Source: Polyangium jinanense (GTDB lineage: Bacteria > Myxococcota > Polyangia > Polyangiales > Polyangiaceae). From it: 64,000 nt of DNA. Made by a program: the position numbers and the translations under genes. The notes beneath the pieces are model-generated. The model was not told where the DNA came from, did not search any database, and saw nothing but the letters and a program-made list of their open reading frames with translations. Position 1 is the first letter of the stretch; each line of letters starts with the position of its first letter. The stretch lies in assembly GCF_028435365.1 (NCBI RefSeq), contig NZ_JAGTJJ010000003.1, forward strand, positions 447,418 to 511,417. The letters run 5' to 3'. Below are positions 8,980-17,543 of this stretch, in pieces.

Positions 8980-9825
8980 TCAATCCTCCGGCGGCGCCCA
9001 CGCGTGGCGCCGGACCCACGTGCCCACGAGCGTCGATTGCACGACCGCCGCGGTCGTGATCACGACTCCCACGAGATACGGCCCGAAAAACGGGATGAGC
9101 CCCACCGTGTAGGCCGCGAGCAGGATGGCCGCCATGCCTGCCGCGGTCGACGCGACGAAGAGCCCCAACAGCTTTCCATAGGCCCCGGGCGAATGCGAGA
9201 CGATCGCAACCCAGGCGACCGGCCAGAGGCCATTGATGGTGTGCCCGGTCATCGCGATCGCGAGGATCACCGCGGGCGTCACCGCGATCCCCACGAGGGC
9301 GAGGGCGAGCGTGAGATATACATTTCCAGGCAGGAGGATCTCCGAGAGGATCGCCGGCCAGAAGCCGCCGAGCACACATACGAGGCCGCGCAGGAACGAA
9401 AGGAAAAGATCCCAGCGCGAGGTAAAACTCGCCGAAAAAGGGAGGCCCGGCGCGTCGCGGCCCACGTGCTCCACAATCTGGAAATAGACGGCGGAGAGCG
9501 TGCCGAGGTAAATCACGTTGAAAAACGTGGAGACGGAGGCCACCGGGATGGCGGTGAGCCAGTAAGGCACGGAGAGCGCGGCGACGAGGAACAGGCCCTC
9601 TTCGTCGAACGGGCGGCGCAAGGCGAGGGCGAAGTCATCGCGTTCGGGGCGCTCGGGCTCGGGCAGGGACCGCGCGAGGGCGCCGCAGCGCGGGCACATC
9701 GTCAAAGGCCTCGCGTTTTGCTCCGTGACGAGGCGCTTGAGGCACGGCGTGCAATGAAGCGCGCCGCATTGCGTGCATTCGTGCGTCGCGTTCGTCCCGG
9801 GGTGTGTCTGGCAGGGGCCCGCCAT
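8980..9825 (-). CDS. Zinc-finger polytopic membrane protein
   Basis: The product is 281 aa. The first 50 residues carry a B-box-like Cys/His cluster (CQTH, CTQCGALHCTPC) and a second CPRC pair, which probably form a cytoplasmic zinc-binding module. The rest has five or six hydrophobic spans of the DUF4013/Yip1-like type. This zinc knuckle plus multi-span arrangement recurs in myxobacterial genomes. The function is unknown. It converges with the vWA gene, with only six bases between the stop codons. Confidence 0.7.
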   Translation of the reverse strand: MAGPCQTHPGTNATHECTQCGALHCTPCLKRLVTEQNARPLTMCPRCGALARSLPEPERPERDDFALALRRPFDEEGLFLVAALSVPYWLTAIPVASVSTFFNVIYLGTLSAVYFQIVEHVGRDAPGLPFSASFTSRWDLFLSFLRGLVCVLGGFWPAILSEILLPGNVYLTLALALVGIAVTPAVILAIAMTGHTINGLWPVAWVAIVSHSPGAYGKLLGLFVASTAAGMAAILLAAYTVGLIPFFGPYLVGVVITTAAVVQSTLVGTWVRRHAWAPPED

Positions 9826-9876
9826 CGAAGGAGGAGCGTTTACCCGAATCGGGAAGGAAAGGCAATGTAGAGCGCG

Positions 9877-11385
9877 TCATGCGCCGCGCACGAAACGCAA
9901 GTGCTCCCCAGGGCGCCGCCGCGCGAGCGCGCCGAGCGACGCGCGCCGCACGACGGCGAGGACCGGATACCCGCCCGTCGTCGGATGATCCGGCCCGAGC
10001 ACGATAGGCGTGCCGTCCGTCGTGACCTGCACGGCGCCGCGGAGCATTGGCACGGGCAGGGCGAGATCGGGCCGATCGCGCGGGATGTTCGCGCCTTCGA
10101 GCCTTTGCCCCACCCGGTCGCCGAGACGCGAGACGGTGAACGTGGACGTGAGGAGCACGTCGAGCGCGTCCGCGGGAAAACGGCTCCGGTGCGGGCCTTC
10201 GTCGATCACGATCGTGGCGATTTCGTTTTCGACGGCCGGCGTGGAATGGCGCGAAGGCCGCGTGGCGGCGGTTTCCGGATCACCCACGGCCACAACGTCT
10301 CGCCGCCGGAGCGCGCGTCCCGCCGCGCCGCCGAGCCGCGCGACGAGCAAGGTCGCTCGCGCGCCGAGCGCCATGGGTACGTCGATCCCGCCGCGCGCCG
10401 CGAGATAACGCACGGCGCGGGGGCCTTCCTCCACGCGGAACGATTCTCCATCCGCGAGACGAATGGGCGCCGCGCCGTCCACCGAAAGGATGAGCTCTCC
10501 CCGGGCCCGCACGGTCAACGCGCCGAGCGGCACCTCGATCGCGGCCGCATCGGGCGTATTGCCCACGGCCTCGTTCGCGGCCGCGTGCGTCTCCGGATCG
10601 AGCGGCCCCGACGGCGGAAGCCCCCGTGCGAGTTGCCCCGCGCGTCCTCCATCCTGCACCGTCGCGCACGCGGGCGCGGCCTCCACGACGAGGGCGCGGG
10701 TGGATTGTTCATTGGGGACAACCTCCTTCCGCGCCGGCATCGCCTCCGCCTCGCTCACCGGCTCGAACCGCACCCGATCTCCCGGCGAGAACAGAATCGG
10801 CGGATTGCGGCCTGGATCAAAAAGCGCGGCCCCGGGCGCGCGGCCGAGCAGGTTCCAGCCCCCGGGCGAATCGAAAGGATAGATGCCGGTAAACGTCCCC
10901 GCGATGCCCACGCTGCCCGCCGCCACGCGTGGCCGCGGCGAGCTCCGGCGCGGCAAAACCAGCCTGGGGTCGATCGGCCCGCAATACCCGAAACCCGGCA
11001 GAAACCCGACGAGCTCGACCGTGACCTCACGCTCGGCGTGCAGGCGCACGACCGCCTCCGTCGAGACGCCGAGCGTGCCTGCGACCGCTTCGAGATCCGG
11101 CCCATCGTATACCACGGGGATCACGTGCGTTCGTCCGGACACATGTGCCCGTGCCGCGCCGGAGACCGCGGCCTTGATCGTCCGGACAACCTCGTCCGAA
11201 CACGCGACGTTTGCCAAGACGACCACCCCGCCGCCGACCACCACGTCGCTCCCCGGAAACACCTCGCGCAACGCGGAGGCCGCTGCATGCGTTCGCGCGG
11301 CCCGATCCGGCGCGCTCTCCACGCCGAGATCGACGTACACGGCCGATTCCCCGTACGAAAGGACGCTCGTTCCGCCGTCGCTCAC
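9877..11385 (-). CDS. 5-oxoprolinase subunits B and C, fused (PxpBC)
   Basis: The product is 502 aa. The first ~220 residues match PxpB (allophanate hydrolase subunit 1 fold; VGFLPGFGYCG, GSVGIAGTFTGIYPFDSPGGW). The remainder matches PxpC (subunit 2; TVQDGGRAGQLARGLPPSGP, and DHPTTGGYPV near the end). With PxpA these subunits hydrolyse 5-oxoproline to glutamate using ATP. In many bacteria pxpB and pxpC are separate genes; here they form one ORF. The start is the GTG at 11385, whose GTGA overlaps the pxpA stop by four bases, so PxpA and PxpBC are made together. The N-terminal extension readable upstream is out of register with pxpA and was rejected. Confidence 0.9.
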   Translation of the reverse strand: MSDGGTSVLSYGESAVYVDLGVESAPDRAARTHAAASALREVFPGSDVVVGGGVVVLANVACSDEVVRTIKAAVSGAARAHVSGRTHVIPVVYDGPDLEAVAGTLGVSTEAVVRLHAEREVTVELVGFLPGFGYCGPIDPRLVLPRRSSPRPRVAAGSVGIAGTFTGIYPFDSPGGWNLLGRAPGAALFDPGRNPPILFSPGDRVRFEPVSEAEAMPARKEVVPNEQSTRALVVEAAPACATVQDGGRAGQLARGLPPSGPLDPETHAAANEAVGNTPDAAAIEVPLGALTVRARGELILSVDGAAPIRLADGESFRVEEGPRAVRYLAARGGIDVPMALGARATLLVARLGGAAGRALRRRDVVAVGDPETAATRPSRHSTPAVENEIATIVIDEGPHRSRFPADALDVLLTSTFTVSRLGDRVGQRLEGANIPRDRPDLALPVPMLRGAVQVTTDGTPIVLGPDHPTTGGYPVLAVVRRASLGALARRRPGEHLRFVRGA

Positions 11386-12092
11386 GCTCGCCCCCGCGTT
11401 TCCAGGAGCCCCGCCGATTCGAGCCCTTCCCGCACGGCCCGCGCAATCGTGAGCGCGCCGGGCGTGTCCCCGTGCACGCAAAGCGTCTCGAACGTGCCCG
11501 CGCCCGCGAGCCGCAACGCCTGCGCCCGGGCCGCCGCCGGATCCGTGATCAATGCGCCCGCCTGCGTGCGTGGCACGAGTTTCCCGTCAGGCCCATACGC
11601 CCGATCGGCAAATCCCTCCCGCAAATACGCGCGCCTCTCTATCGTCGCGAGCCGGGCGAGCGCGCCCTCGGGCGGACCCATGAGCGCCACCGGAAAACCG
11701 AGCCCCGCTTCGATTCCCTCGACCACGGCCGTGGCGATCGCCGGATCCCGCGCCGCATCGTGATAAAGCGCGCCGTGCGGCTTCACGGCCTCGATCGAAA
11801 TGCCCACCCGAAGCGCCACCCGGGCGAGCGCCTCGACCTGCGACCGCACGGACGACGCGAGCTCTGCGCTCGTCATCACGACGCTCGTCCGGCCAAACCC
11901 GGCCCGATCCGGGTACGAAGGATGCGCGGCAAGCCGGGCGCCCGCGCGGCGCGCGAGCTCGCACGCACGTTCCATCGTGGCCTCGTCGCCCGCGTGCCCG
12001 CCGCACGCGACGTTGACCATCGTCGCGATCGAATAAAGCTCCTCGGGTTCGCCCGGTAGCTCGCCGAGGTCCACGTTCAGCGATACGGCCAT
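11382..12092 (-). CDS. pxpA: 5-oxoprolinase subunit A
   Basis: The product is 236 aa, slightly short for the LamB/YcsF family but complete. Family motifs include LNVDLGE at the N-terminus, NVACGGHAGD, AHPSYPD, and VKPHGALYHDA in the middle. PxpA is the catalytic partner of PxpBC in ATP-dependent opening of 5-oxoproline, a damage product of glutamine and glutamate. It overlaps the downstream pxpBC by GTGA. Confidence 0.93.
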   Translation of the reverse strand: MAVSLNVDLGELPGEPEELYSIATMVNVACGGHAGDEATMERACELARRAGARLAAHPSYPDRAGFGRTSVVMTSAELASSVRSQVEALARVALRVGISIEAVKPHGALYHDAARDPAIATAVVEGIEAGLGFPVALMGPPEGALARLATIERRAYLREGFADRAYGPDGKLVPRTQAGALITDPAAARAQALRLAGAGTFETLCVHGDTPGALTIARAVREGLESAGLLETRGRA

Positions 12093-12113
12093 GATTCCCT
12101 CACCCTGCCCATT

Positions 12114-13157
12114 CTAGGGATCCGAACGCACCACGGTCCACGTGAGCGCATGCCAGAACGCGCCCGGCGCAATGCCCGGCTGAGCGCCCACCGCGACGAG
12201 CGTGAACGCCCGCCCGTCCTCGAAATCCGCCTGCGTGAGCCCGCCCCGCAAAAGGGCCGCATCGAGCGGCGACGCCGAGGTTTTCACGAGTTGCCCCGGC
12301 ACGAACGTGAGGATCTCCGCCTGCGCGATCGACCCCCATTCGAACCGCGCGAGCTGCCGGAACGGCGGAAACGGCCCGACTGCGCCTGCCGTGAGCGAGG
12401 GCGCGACCTGCTGCGGCATTCCGCCCTCGGTCCCGGGCACGAGCCGCACGTCGACCGAGGGCATCGGCTGCGCCGCGTGTGCGGCCTGGAGCGAGAGTTT
12501 TCCCTCGGCCGTCACGCGCGACATGGCCGCCGCGAGCAGCCCCGGATTGGGCGTGTCCGCCGAATATGTCGGGCCACACGCTTCCTTTTCGAGCGGATCG
12601 GTATGACCGGGCCCGCCGACGCAGCCCGTCGGCACGAGCAAAAGGCTTCGCTTGGCGACGAACGCCGAGGCCGGAATCACCGCGACCGGCGCCACCACGA
12701 CGTCCGCCGGCGCATTGCCCTCGGTGAGCGTGGCGCAGCCGAGGTCCTTGGTTTTCGTGAGGTCGCCGGCGATGACGTGCAAATACACGTCCTTGTCCGC
12801 GGGCAAGAGGCTCGCCGGATCGACCCGCGACGCCGCGGCGAATGCGAGCCCCGACGGATCGGCGGGATACGGCGCGGGATCGCCGCCGTCGGGGTAGGGG
12901 ACGAAGCAGAGCCGGATCGCCTCGTGATCGTTCACGCCATTGACGATCGTGAGCACGGGCGGCCCGTCGGGCTCGGGCACGACCTCGCCGCCTCCGCCCG
13001 CGCCCCCGCCACCGCCCGTGCCGCTCGACGACGACGAGCTCGAAGAAGCGCTCGTCGAGGGGTTTTGCGGGGCGTCCGTGCCCTCGGCGCAGCCACTTTC
13101 GAGGGCGATGAAGAATGCGGAAATGGTGAGGAAGAGCGGGTGGGCAGAGCGAACCAT
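12114..13157 (-). CDS. Exported lipoprotein with poly-Ser/Gly linker
   Basis: The product is 347 aa. A signal peptide with a Cys at about residue 21 (ESGC) precedes a poly-Ser tract and a Gly-rich linker, then a domain of about 280 residues with few Cys and predicted beta structure (NGVNDHEAIRLCFVPYPDGG, FPPFRQLARFEWG). This layout is shared with many Polyangiales lipoproteins. No enzymatic family is recognised. The start ATG at 13157 lies nine bases after the stop of the methyltransferase gene. Confidence 0.7.
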   Translation of the reverse strand: MVRSAHPLFLTISAFFIALESGCAEGTDAPQNPSTSASSSSSSSSGTGGGGGAGGGGEVVPEPDGPPVLTIVNGVNDHEAIRLCFVPYPDGGDPAPYPADPSGLAFAAASRVDPASLLPADKDVYLHVIAGDLTKTKDLGCATLTEGNAPADVVVAPVAVIPASAFVAKRSLLLVPTGCVGGPGHTDPLEKEACGPTYSADTPNPGLLAAAMSRVTAEGKLSLQAAHAAQPMPSVDVRLVPGTEGGMPQQVAPSLTAGAVGPFPPFRQLARFEWGSIAQAEILTFVPGQLVKTSASPLDAALLRGGLTQADFEDGRAFTLVAVGAQPGIAPGAFWHALTWTVVRSDP

Positions 13158-13165
13158 GCCCGAGT

Positions 13166-14191
13166 TTACCGCGAGGGCGCGGCAGAAGCTTCGACGATGC
13201 TGAGCGCGGAGGGCGTCGGGACGACACGCTCGAGCGTGAGGCCCGCGGCCGCGAGAATCCGGCGAAACTCCTCCTCGGTGCGCTCGCGTCCGGGGAGCGA
13301 GGCCATCATCAGCACGTCGAGCTCCTTGCCCGGGTGCGGGGTATTTCCGCGAGGAATGACGGCGTCGATGATGAGCACACGTCCGCCCTCGGCGAGCGCG
13401 CCCCGGCAGATGCGGAGGATGTTGATCGACGTTTCGTCCGTCCAGTCGTGGAGAATGCGCTTGAGGATCAGGCAGTCGCCGCCCGGAGCGGACGTGAAGA
13501 AGTCGCCGGACACGAGCTCGCAGCGGTCCGCGAGGCCTGCGGCGGCAATACGCGCCTCGCGGAGTACGTGCTCGGCGTCGAAGAGCACGCCCCGCGCCTC
13601 CGGGTTTTTCCTGAGCACCTCGACCAGGAAGCCGCCGTGCCCGCCGCCGACGTCGACGATATTGCGGAATCGTCCGAAATCGAACGAGGCGGCGATGGGA
13701 CCGTTTTCGGTGTCGGAGAAGCCCGCCATGCCGCGGTGGAAGATCCCGGTGACCTCCGGGTTTTTCTCGAAGAACTCGAAGAAGGGCGCCCCGAAGATCT
13801 CGGTGAACGGTGTCTTTCCGGTGCGGATCGTGGTCGAGAGTTGGCCCGCGGGCGCCCAGAACGTCTCGTGGACCAGCATCAGGACCGCGTCGCGCATCGA
13901 GCCTTTCGCGTTGGCTCGGAGGATGTCGGCGCTCGGCGTGAGGTGGAAGAGGCCGCTTTCGTCCTCGGAGAACACCGAAACCGTGGCGAGGAGCCGGAGC
14001 ACGCGATAGAGCGGCTGCGCCGCGACCCCGAGCTCCTCGGCGAGCGACGCGGCGGACCTCGGCCCGCGCTCCAGGCGATCGGCAACGCCCAGCTCGACGA
14101 CCGCGTTGAGCGCGGCCGGATAAAGGTACCCCAAGCTCAACTGAATGATGTGAAGATGAGGAGGAATGGCAGAAGCGGCGGTATCGGTCAT
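13166..14191 (-). CDS. O-methyltransferase (COMT-like, family 2)
   Basis: The product is 341 aa. An N-terminal winged-helix dimerisation domain (AASLAEELGVAAQPLYRVLRLL) is followed by the Rossmann SAM domain with VDVGGGHGGF, the D of LFDAEH, and GDFF. The catalytic-base segment ILHDWTDE carries the His used by plant and bacterial O-methyltransferases. Such enzymes methylate hydroxyls of aromatic or polyketide small molecules. The substrate is unknown, and no biosynthetic cluster surrounds it. The start lies inside a palindrome (14190-14202) and no Shine-Dalgarno is visible, so translation may be leaderless. Confidence 0.88.
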   Translation of the reverse strand: MTDTAASAIPPHLHIIQLSLGYLYPAALNAVVELGVADRLERGPRSAASLAEELGVAAQPLYRVLRLLATVSVFSEDESGLFHLTPSADILRANAKGSMRDAVLMLVHETFWAPAGQLSTTIRTGKTPFTEIFGAPFFEFFEKNPEVTGIFHRGMAGFSDTENGPIAASFDFGRFRNIVDVGGGHGGFLVEVLRKNPEARGVLFDAEHVLREARIAAAGLADRCELVSGDFFTSAPGGDCLILKRILHDWTDETSINILRICRGALAEGGRVLIIDAVIPRGNTPHPGKELDVLMMASLPGRERTEEEFRRILAAAGLTLERVVPTPSALSIVEASAAPSR

Positions 14192-14202
14192 TGGTGACCA
14201 AT
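14190..14202. promoter_or_regulatory. Palindrome over the methyltransferase start codon
   Basis: ATTGGTGACCAAT is a perfect 6-1-6 inverted repeat overlapping the methyltransferase ATG. A -10-like TAGTAT (minus strand) sits immediately upstream. It could be an operator for a dimeric repressor. No regulator gene is adjacent. Confidence 0.35.
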
Positions 14203-14228
14203 ACTACGGCCGCTCGGCGGCCGCAAGC

Positions 14229-16265
14229 TCAGCGTCGGATCGAGTAGACGAAGCTCGCCTTGGGCTGCCGGAGCCATCGATCGGTGATCGTCTTCTTCAG
14301 ATCCGCGTACGCGCCGGGTGCATCGACGTATTTCGCGACGAGCGCCTCGGCACCGGGTTTGTCGCCGCTGCCCTTGATCTTCGCCACGATCCCCATGAGC
14401 TTCTTGCTCGCCGCCGGGAACGCGTCGAGCTTCACCGAGAAGCAGCCCGCATCCGTGCCATTCTGCGCTTTTTCGTTCGCGTTCCAGGCGAGCACGCCCT
14501 CGTCGAGCAGGAAGCCCACCTGGATCGCCGCGAGCTGGCTGTAGTTGAGCGGGTGCTTGGCGTCGTCGTACATGCCGCGCGAGATGTGGCCGAAGGCCCA
14601 GGCGATGTCTCGCACGTGCGCGAAGTTCGCCTTCGTCTTGTCGATGACGCCACGCTCGACGAGCCAATCCGTGAAATAAAGCGCGGCCGACTGGGCCTTG
14701 AGCTCCTCCAGCGTGCTCGCGAGCGGTCCGCCGAAGATCTCGCTGTCGATCTTGCCATTCACCGCATATTGATGCGAAGGCCCGAGGTTGTGCGCCGCCT
14801 CGTGCAGGACCGTGCTCATGAGCTGCGGCCCCGGATCGTCCGTGTACGACGCCATGGCCTCTGCGCAGAACAAGGACGCAGCGAGCCCGTGGTGCGAGGC
14901 AATGCTGTCCGGGTCGGTATAAAAATTCGTCATCGCGACCGTGCGGCCGCGCCCCTCGTTGCCCACGGGACCGAAGTTCGGCAGGCTCTGCCCGATCGTC
15001 GCGCCAAACGCGTCCCGCGAGTCGCCCGCGTTCAAGATGACCGTGATGAAATCGGGCAGCTTGAAGGATACTTTCTGCGCCGTGTACGGCGGACCGGCGA
15101 GGGCCGCGAGCGCCTGCTCCATGTCCTGCTTGAGCGGGTCGAGCTTCTCCTTCCATTCGAGCGAGCCTTGGTCGATCCGCGCGAAGCTCACGTGAAAGCC
15201 CGCCTTCTCGCTGCACGGCTCGAAATACGTCTCGTCCGGGCCGATGCGCAGATACCATTTCGAGTTGAACGTGCTCATCCGCGCCCAGGCCTCGTCCGCC
15301 TCGAACCAGCTGCCGTCCCGGAACGCCTTCGCGGCCGCCCGCAGATACGACTGGAACGAGGCCTCGTCCGGATTCGTGATCGCCTCGGCCGCCGCGTCGA
15401 GCTCGCGCGCCACGGCCTGCATGTCGTTCTCGTAGGCGCGATGATACGGCACGGCCTTGAGCGCGTCGCCCTCGCCCGTCACCACGACGAACGGATTCAT
15501 GAGCGCGCGAGCATCCGGGCGCGCGGCGAGCACCTTGCAGAAATCGGGGTTCGATTGCAGCTCCGCGGGATAGAGCCCCGACGGGACGCGCTTCTGCTCG
15601 CCCGGCGTCCGCGGGATCGCGTAACAATTGACGTCGCCCTTCGTCGCTGGCGCCTCGCATTGCGGGCCCTGGTTCCGGTAGAAGAGCCGCCGGCTCGCCG
15701 GATCGTCCGCGGGGACCCTCGACGCGAGCGAGAGCGTGCCCGTCTGCTTCTGGTAGATCTTCTCGACGAGCCGCGCCGCCGCGAGCACGTGATGCACGAT
15801 CGCCCGATCCTCCTCGGTCGCGGCGCCCGCTTGAAAGTTCGAGGCGACGAGCGTCGGGCGGCCCGCTTCGAGCTCGCGCAGGACGGCCTTGCGGCGCTCG
15901 ACCTCGCCCGGCGAGATGCCCTGGAAGCTCGGGCCGTTCTTCACGAAGGACACGATCGAGGCGTACGCCTGGCCGAACGTCGGGTTGAAGCCGCCGGCCG
16001 AGACCCAGTGGGTCTCCTCCGTCTGCGTCGGGCCCCAGAGCACCGCGAGCTCGTTCGGATCGAGGGTCTTGTCCTGATCCACGTCCGCGGCCCAGAAGAG
16101 CGGCAGATCGAGGGCGACCGCGGCGCGATTGAAGTCCGCGCGAGGGACCGCATCGAACGTGGCAAGCCAGACCCCATCCGCCGAGACGGCCGGCGGTGCA
16201 CCGCCACACGAGGCAGAGAGCGCGAGGACGAGCGGAAATGCGAGGCGAGGCCAGGAAAAACGCAT
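14229..16265 (-). CDS. M49-like zinc metallopeptidase, lipoprotein
   Basis: The product is 678 aa. The ATG at 16265 gives a signal peptide ending in SASC, a good lipobox. The zinc motif HEAAHNLGP lies at H488-E489-H492, and a second acidic site (LEELKAQ) follows about 30 residues later. Both fit the bacterial relatives of dipeptidyl peptidase III (family M49). The N-terminal half contains the helical region typical of these long proteins. It is expected to act on peptides at the cell surface. Substrate and true peptidase activity are inferred. Confidence 0.78.
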   Translation of the reverse strand: MRFSWPRLAFPLVLALSASCGGAPPAVSADGVWLATFDAVPRADFNRAAVALDLPLFWAADVDQDKTLDPNELAVLWGPTQTEETHWVSAGGFNPTFGQAYASIVSFVKNGPSFQGISPGEVERRKAVLRELEAGRPTLVASNFQAGAATEEDRAIVHHVLAAARLVEKIYQKQTGTLSLASRVPADDPASRRLFYRNQGPQCEAPATKGDVNCYAIPRTPGEQKRVPSGLYPAELQSNPDFCKVLAARPDARALMNPFVVVTGEGDALKAVPYHRAYENDMQAVARELDAAAEAITNPDEASFQSYLRAAAKAFRDGSWFEADEAWARMSTFNSKWYLRIGPDETYFEPCSEKAGFHVSFARIDQGSLEWKEKLDPLKQDMEQALAALAGPPYTAQKVSFKLPDFITVILNAGDSRDAFGATIGQSLPNFGPVGNEGRGRTVAMTNFYTDPDSIASHHGLAASLFCAEAMASYTDDPGPQLMSTVLHEAAHNLGPSHQYAVNGKIDSEIFGGPLASTLEELKAQSAALYFTDWLVERGVIDKTKANFAHVRDIAWAFGHISRGMYDDAKHPLNYSQLAAIQVGFLLDEGVLAWNANEKAQNGTDAGCFSVKLDAFPAASKKLMGIVAKIKGSGDKPGAEALVAKYVDAPGAYADLKKTITDRWLRQPKASFVYSIRR

Positions 16266-16312
16266 GCGCCCTTCTATCACGAGGAGCCCGGAAGTAGGCT
16301 TCCCAAAGCCCC

Positions 16313-17494
16313 GTGACCGCACGCGATTCGAAGACGCTCCGCCTCACCCGATCCGCCGCCGCCTCCGTTCGTCGTGGTCATCCCTGGGTGTACCGCGAAG
16401 GCCTCGCACGGCCGCCGAAGCTCGACTCGGGCACGGCCGTCTCCCTCACGAGCGAGGAGGGCGAGCCGCTCGGCGTGGGCCTCTGGGACGCAGAATCCCC
16501 CATCGCCGTGCGTGTCTTCGGCCAGAGCGGGCGCCTCGACGAGCGCGCGCTCGTCGAGCGGATCGAGCGCGCCTTCGCGCGTCGTGAGGCGTTCGTCGGG
16601 CCCGACACCGACGCCTACCGGCTCTGCAACGGCGAAGGCGACCACGTGCCCGGGCTCGTGATCGACAGGTACGCGCACGTTGCGATCGTTCGCCTCGACG
16701 GCGATCACCTCGATCCGTGGATCGAGAAGCTCGCGCCGAAGCTCGAGCGCTCGCTCGCGCGGCGCGGCGTGCGCAGCGTCGCGCTCCGCCGCGCCCGCGA
16801 CGAGGCCGGCGATCGTCGCATTCGCCCGCTCGCCGGCGACGAGCCCGAGGACCGTGTGATCGTCCGCGAGAACGGCATGGCGATGGAGGTCGACCTCGCG
16901 CACGGGCAGAAGACGGGCGCGTTCCTCGATCAGCGCGACAACCGCGCCCGCGTGCGCTCGTTCGGCGCCCGTCGCGCCCGCGCGCTCAACCTCTACAGCT
17001 ACGCAGGCGGCTTCTCCGTCGCGGCCGCGCTCGGCGGCGCCGCGCACGTGACCTCGGTCGACGTCGCCGCCGCCGCGCACGCGACCGCGCAACGCTCGTT
17101 CCGCGCGAACGGGCTCGACCCGGCGAAACACGCGTTCGTCACGGCCGATGCCTTCGCCTTCCTCGAAGCCGCGGCGCGTCGTGGGGAGAAGTTCGACCTC
17201 ATCGTCTCGGATCCGCCGAGCTTCGCGCCAAACGAGCGAACGAAGCCACGCGCGCTCGCCGCGTACCGCAAGCTCCACGGCGCGCTCGCCAAGGTCTTGG
17301 CGCCCGGCGGGCTGCTCTGCGCGGCCTCTTGTTCGAGCCACGTCTCGGCCGAGGATTTTCTCGGCACGCTCGACGACGCCGCGCTCGGCCGGGACGACCT
17401 CTCGCTCGTGGCCATGCACGGCCAGCCGCCCGATCACCCCACGCTGCCCGCGTGGTTCGAAGGCCGGTACCTGAAGTTCGCGGTCCTCGCCTGA
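16313..17494 (+). CDS. Class I SAM-dependent rRNA methyltransferase, RlmI-like
   Basis: The product is 393 aa with a GTG start. An N-terminal PUA domain (RRGHPWVYREGL, and the following beta strands) is joined to a Rossmann methyltransferase with LNLYSYAGGFSVAAA, the acidic VTSVDVA, and the catalytic DPPSFAP motif. This is the architecture of RlmI, which makes m5C1962 in 23S rRNA. Close relatives include RlmK-like domains, so the exact target base is inferred. It is divergent from the M49 gene. Confidence 0.85.
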   Translation: MTARDSKTLRLTRSAAASVRRGHPWVYREGLARPPKLDSGTAVSLTSEEGEPLGVGLWDAESPIAVRVFGQSGRLDERALVERIERAFARREAFVGPDTDAYRLCNGEGDHVPGLVIDRYAHVAIVRLDGDHLDPWIEKLAPKLERSLARRGVRSVALRRARDEAGDRRIRPLAGDEPEDRVIVRENGMAMEVDLAHGQKTGAFLDQRDNRARVRSFGARRARALNLYSYAGGFSVAAALGGAAHVTSVDVAAAAHATAQRSFRANGLDPAKHAFVTADAFAFLEAAARRGEKFDLIVSDPPSFAPNERTKPRALAAYRKLHGALAKVLAPGGLLCAASCSSHVSAEDFLGTLDDAALGRDDLSLVAMHGQPPDHPTLPAWFEGRYLKFAVLA

Positions 17495-17543
17495 CGGTTC
17501 GTCCTGGCGAACTCGTTGGACGTGAAACGATCAGGCGCGCTGC

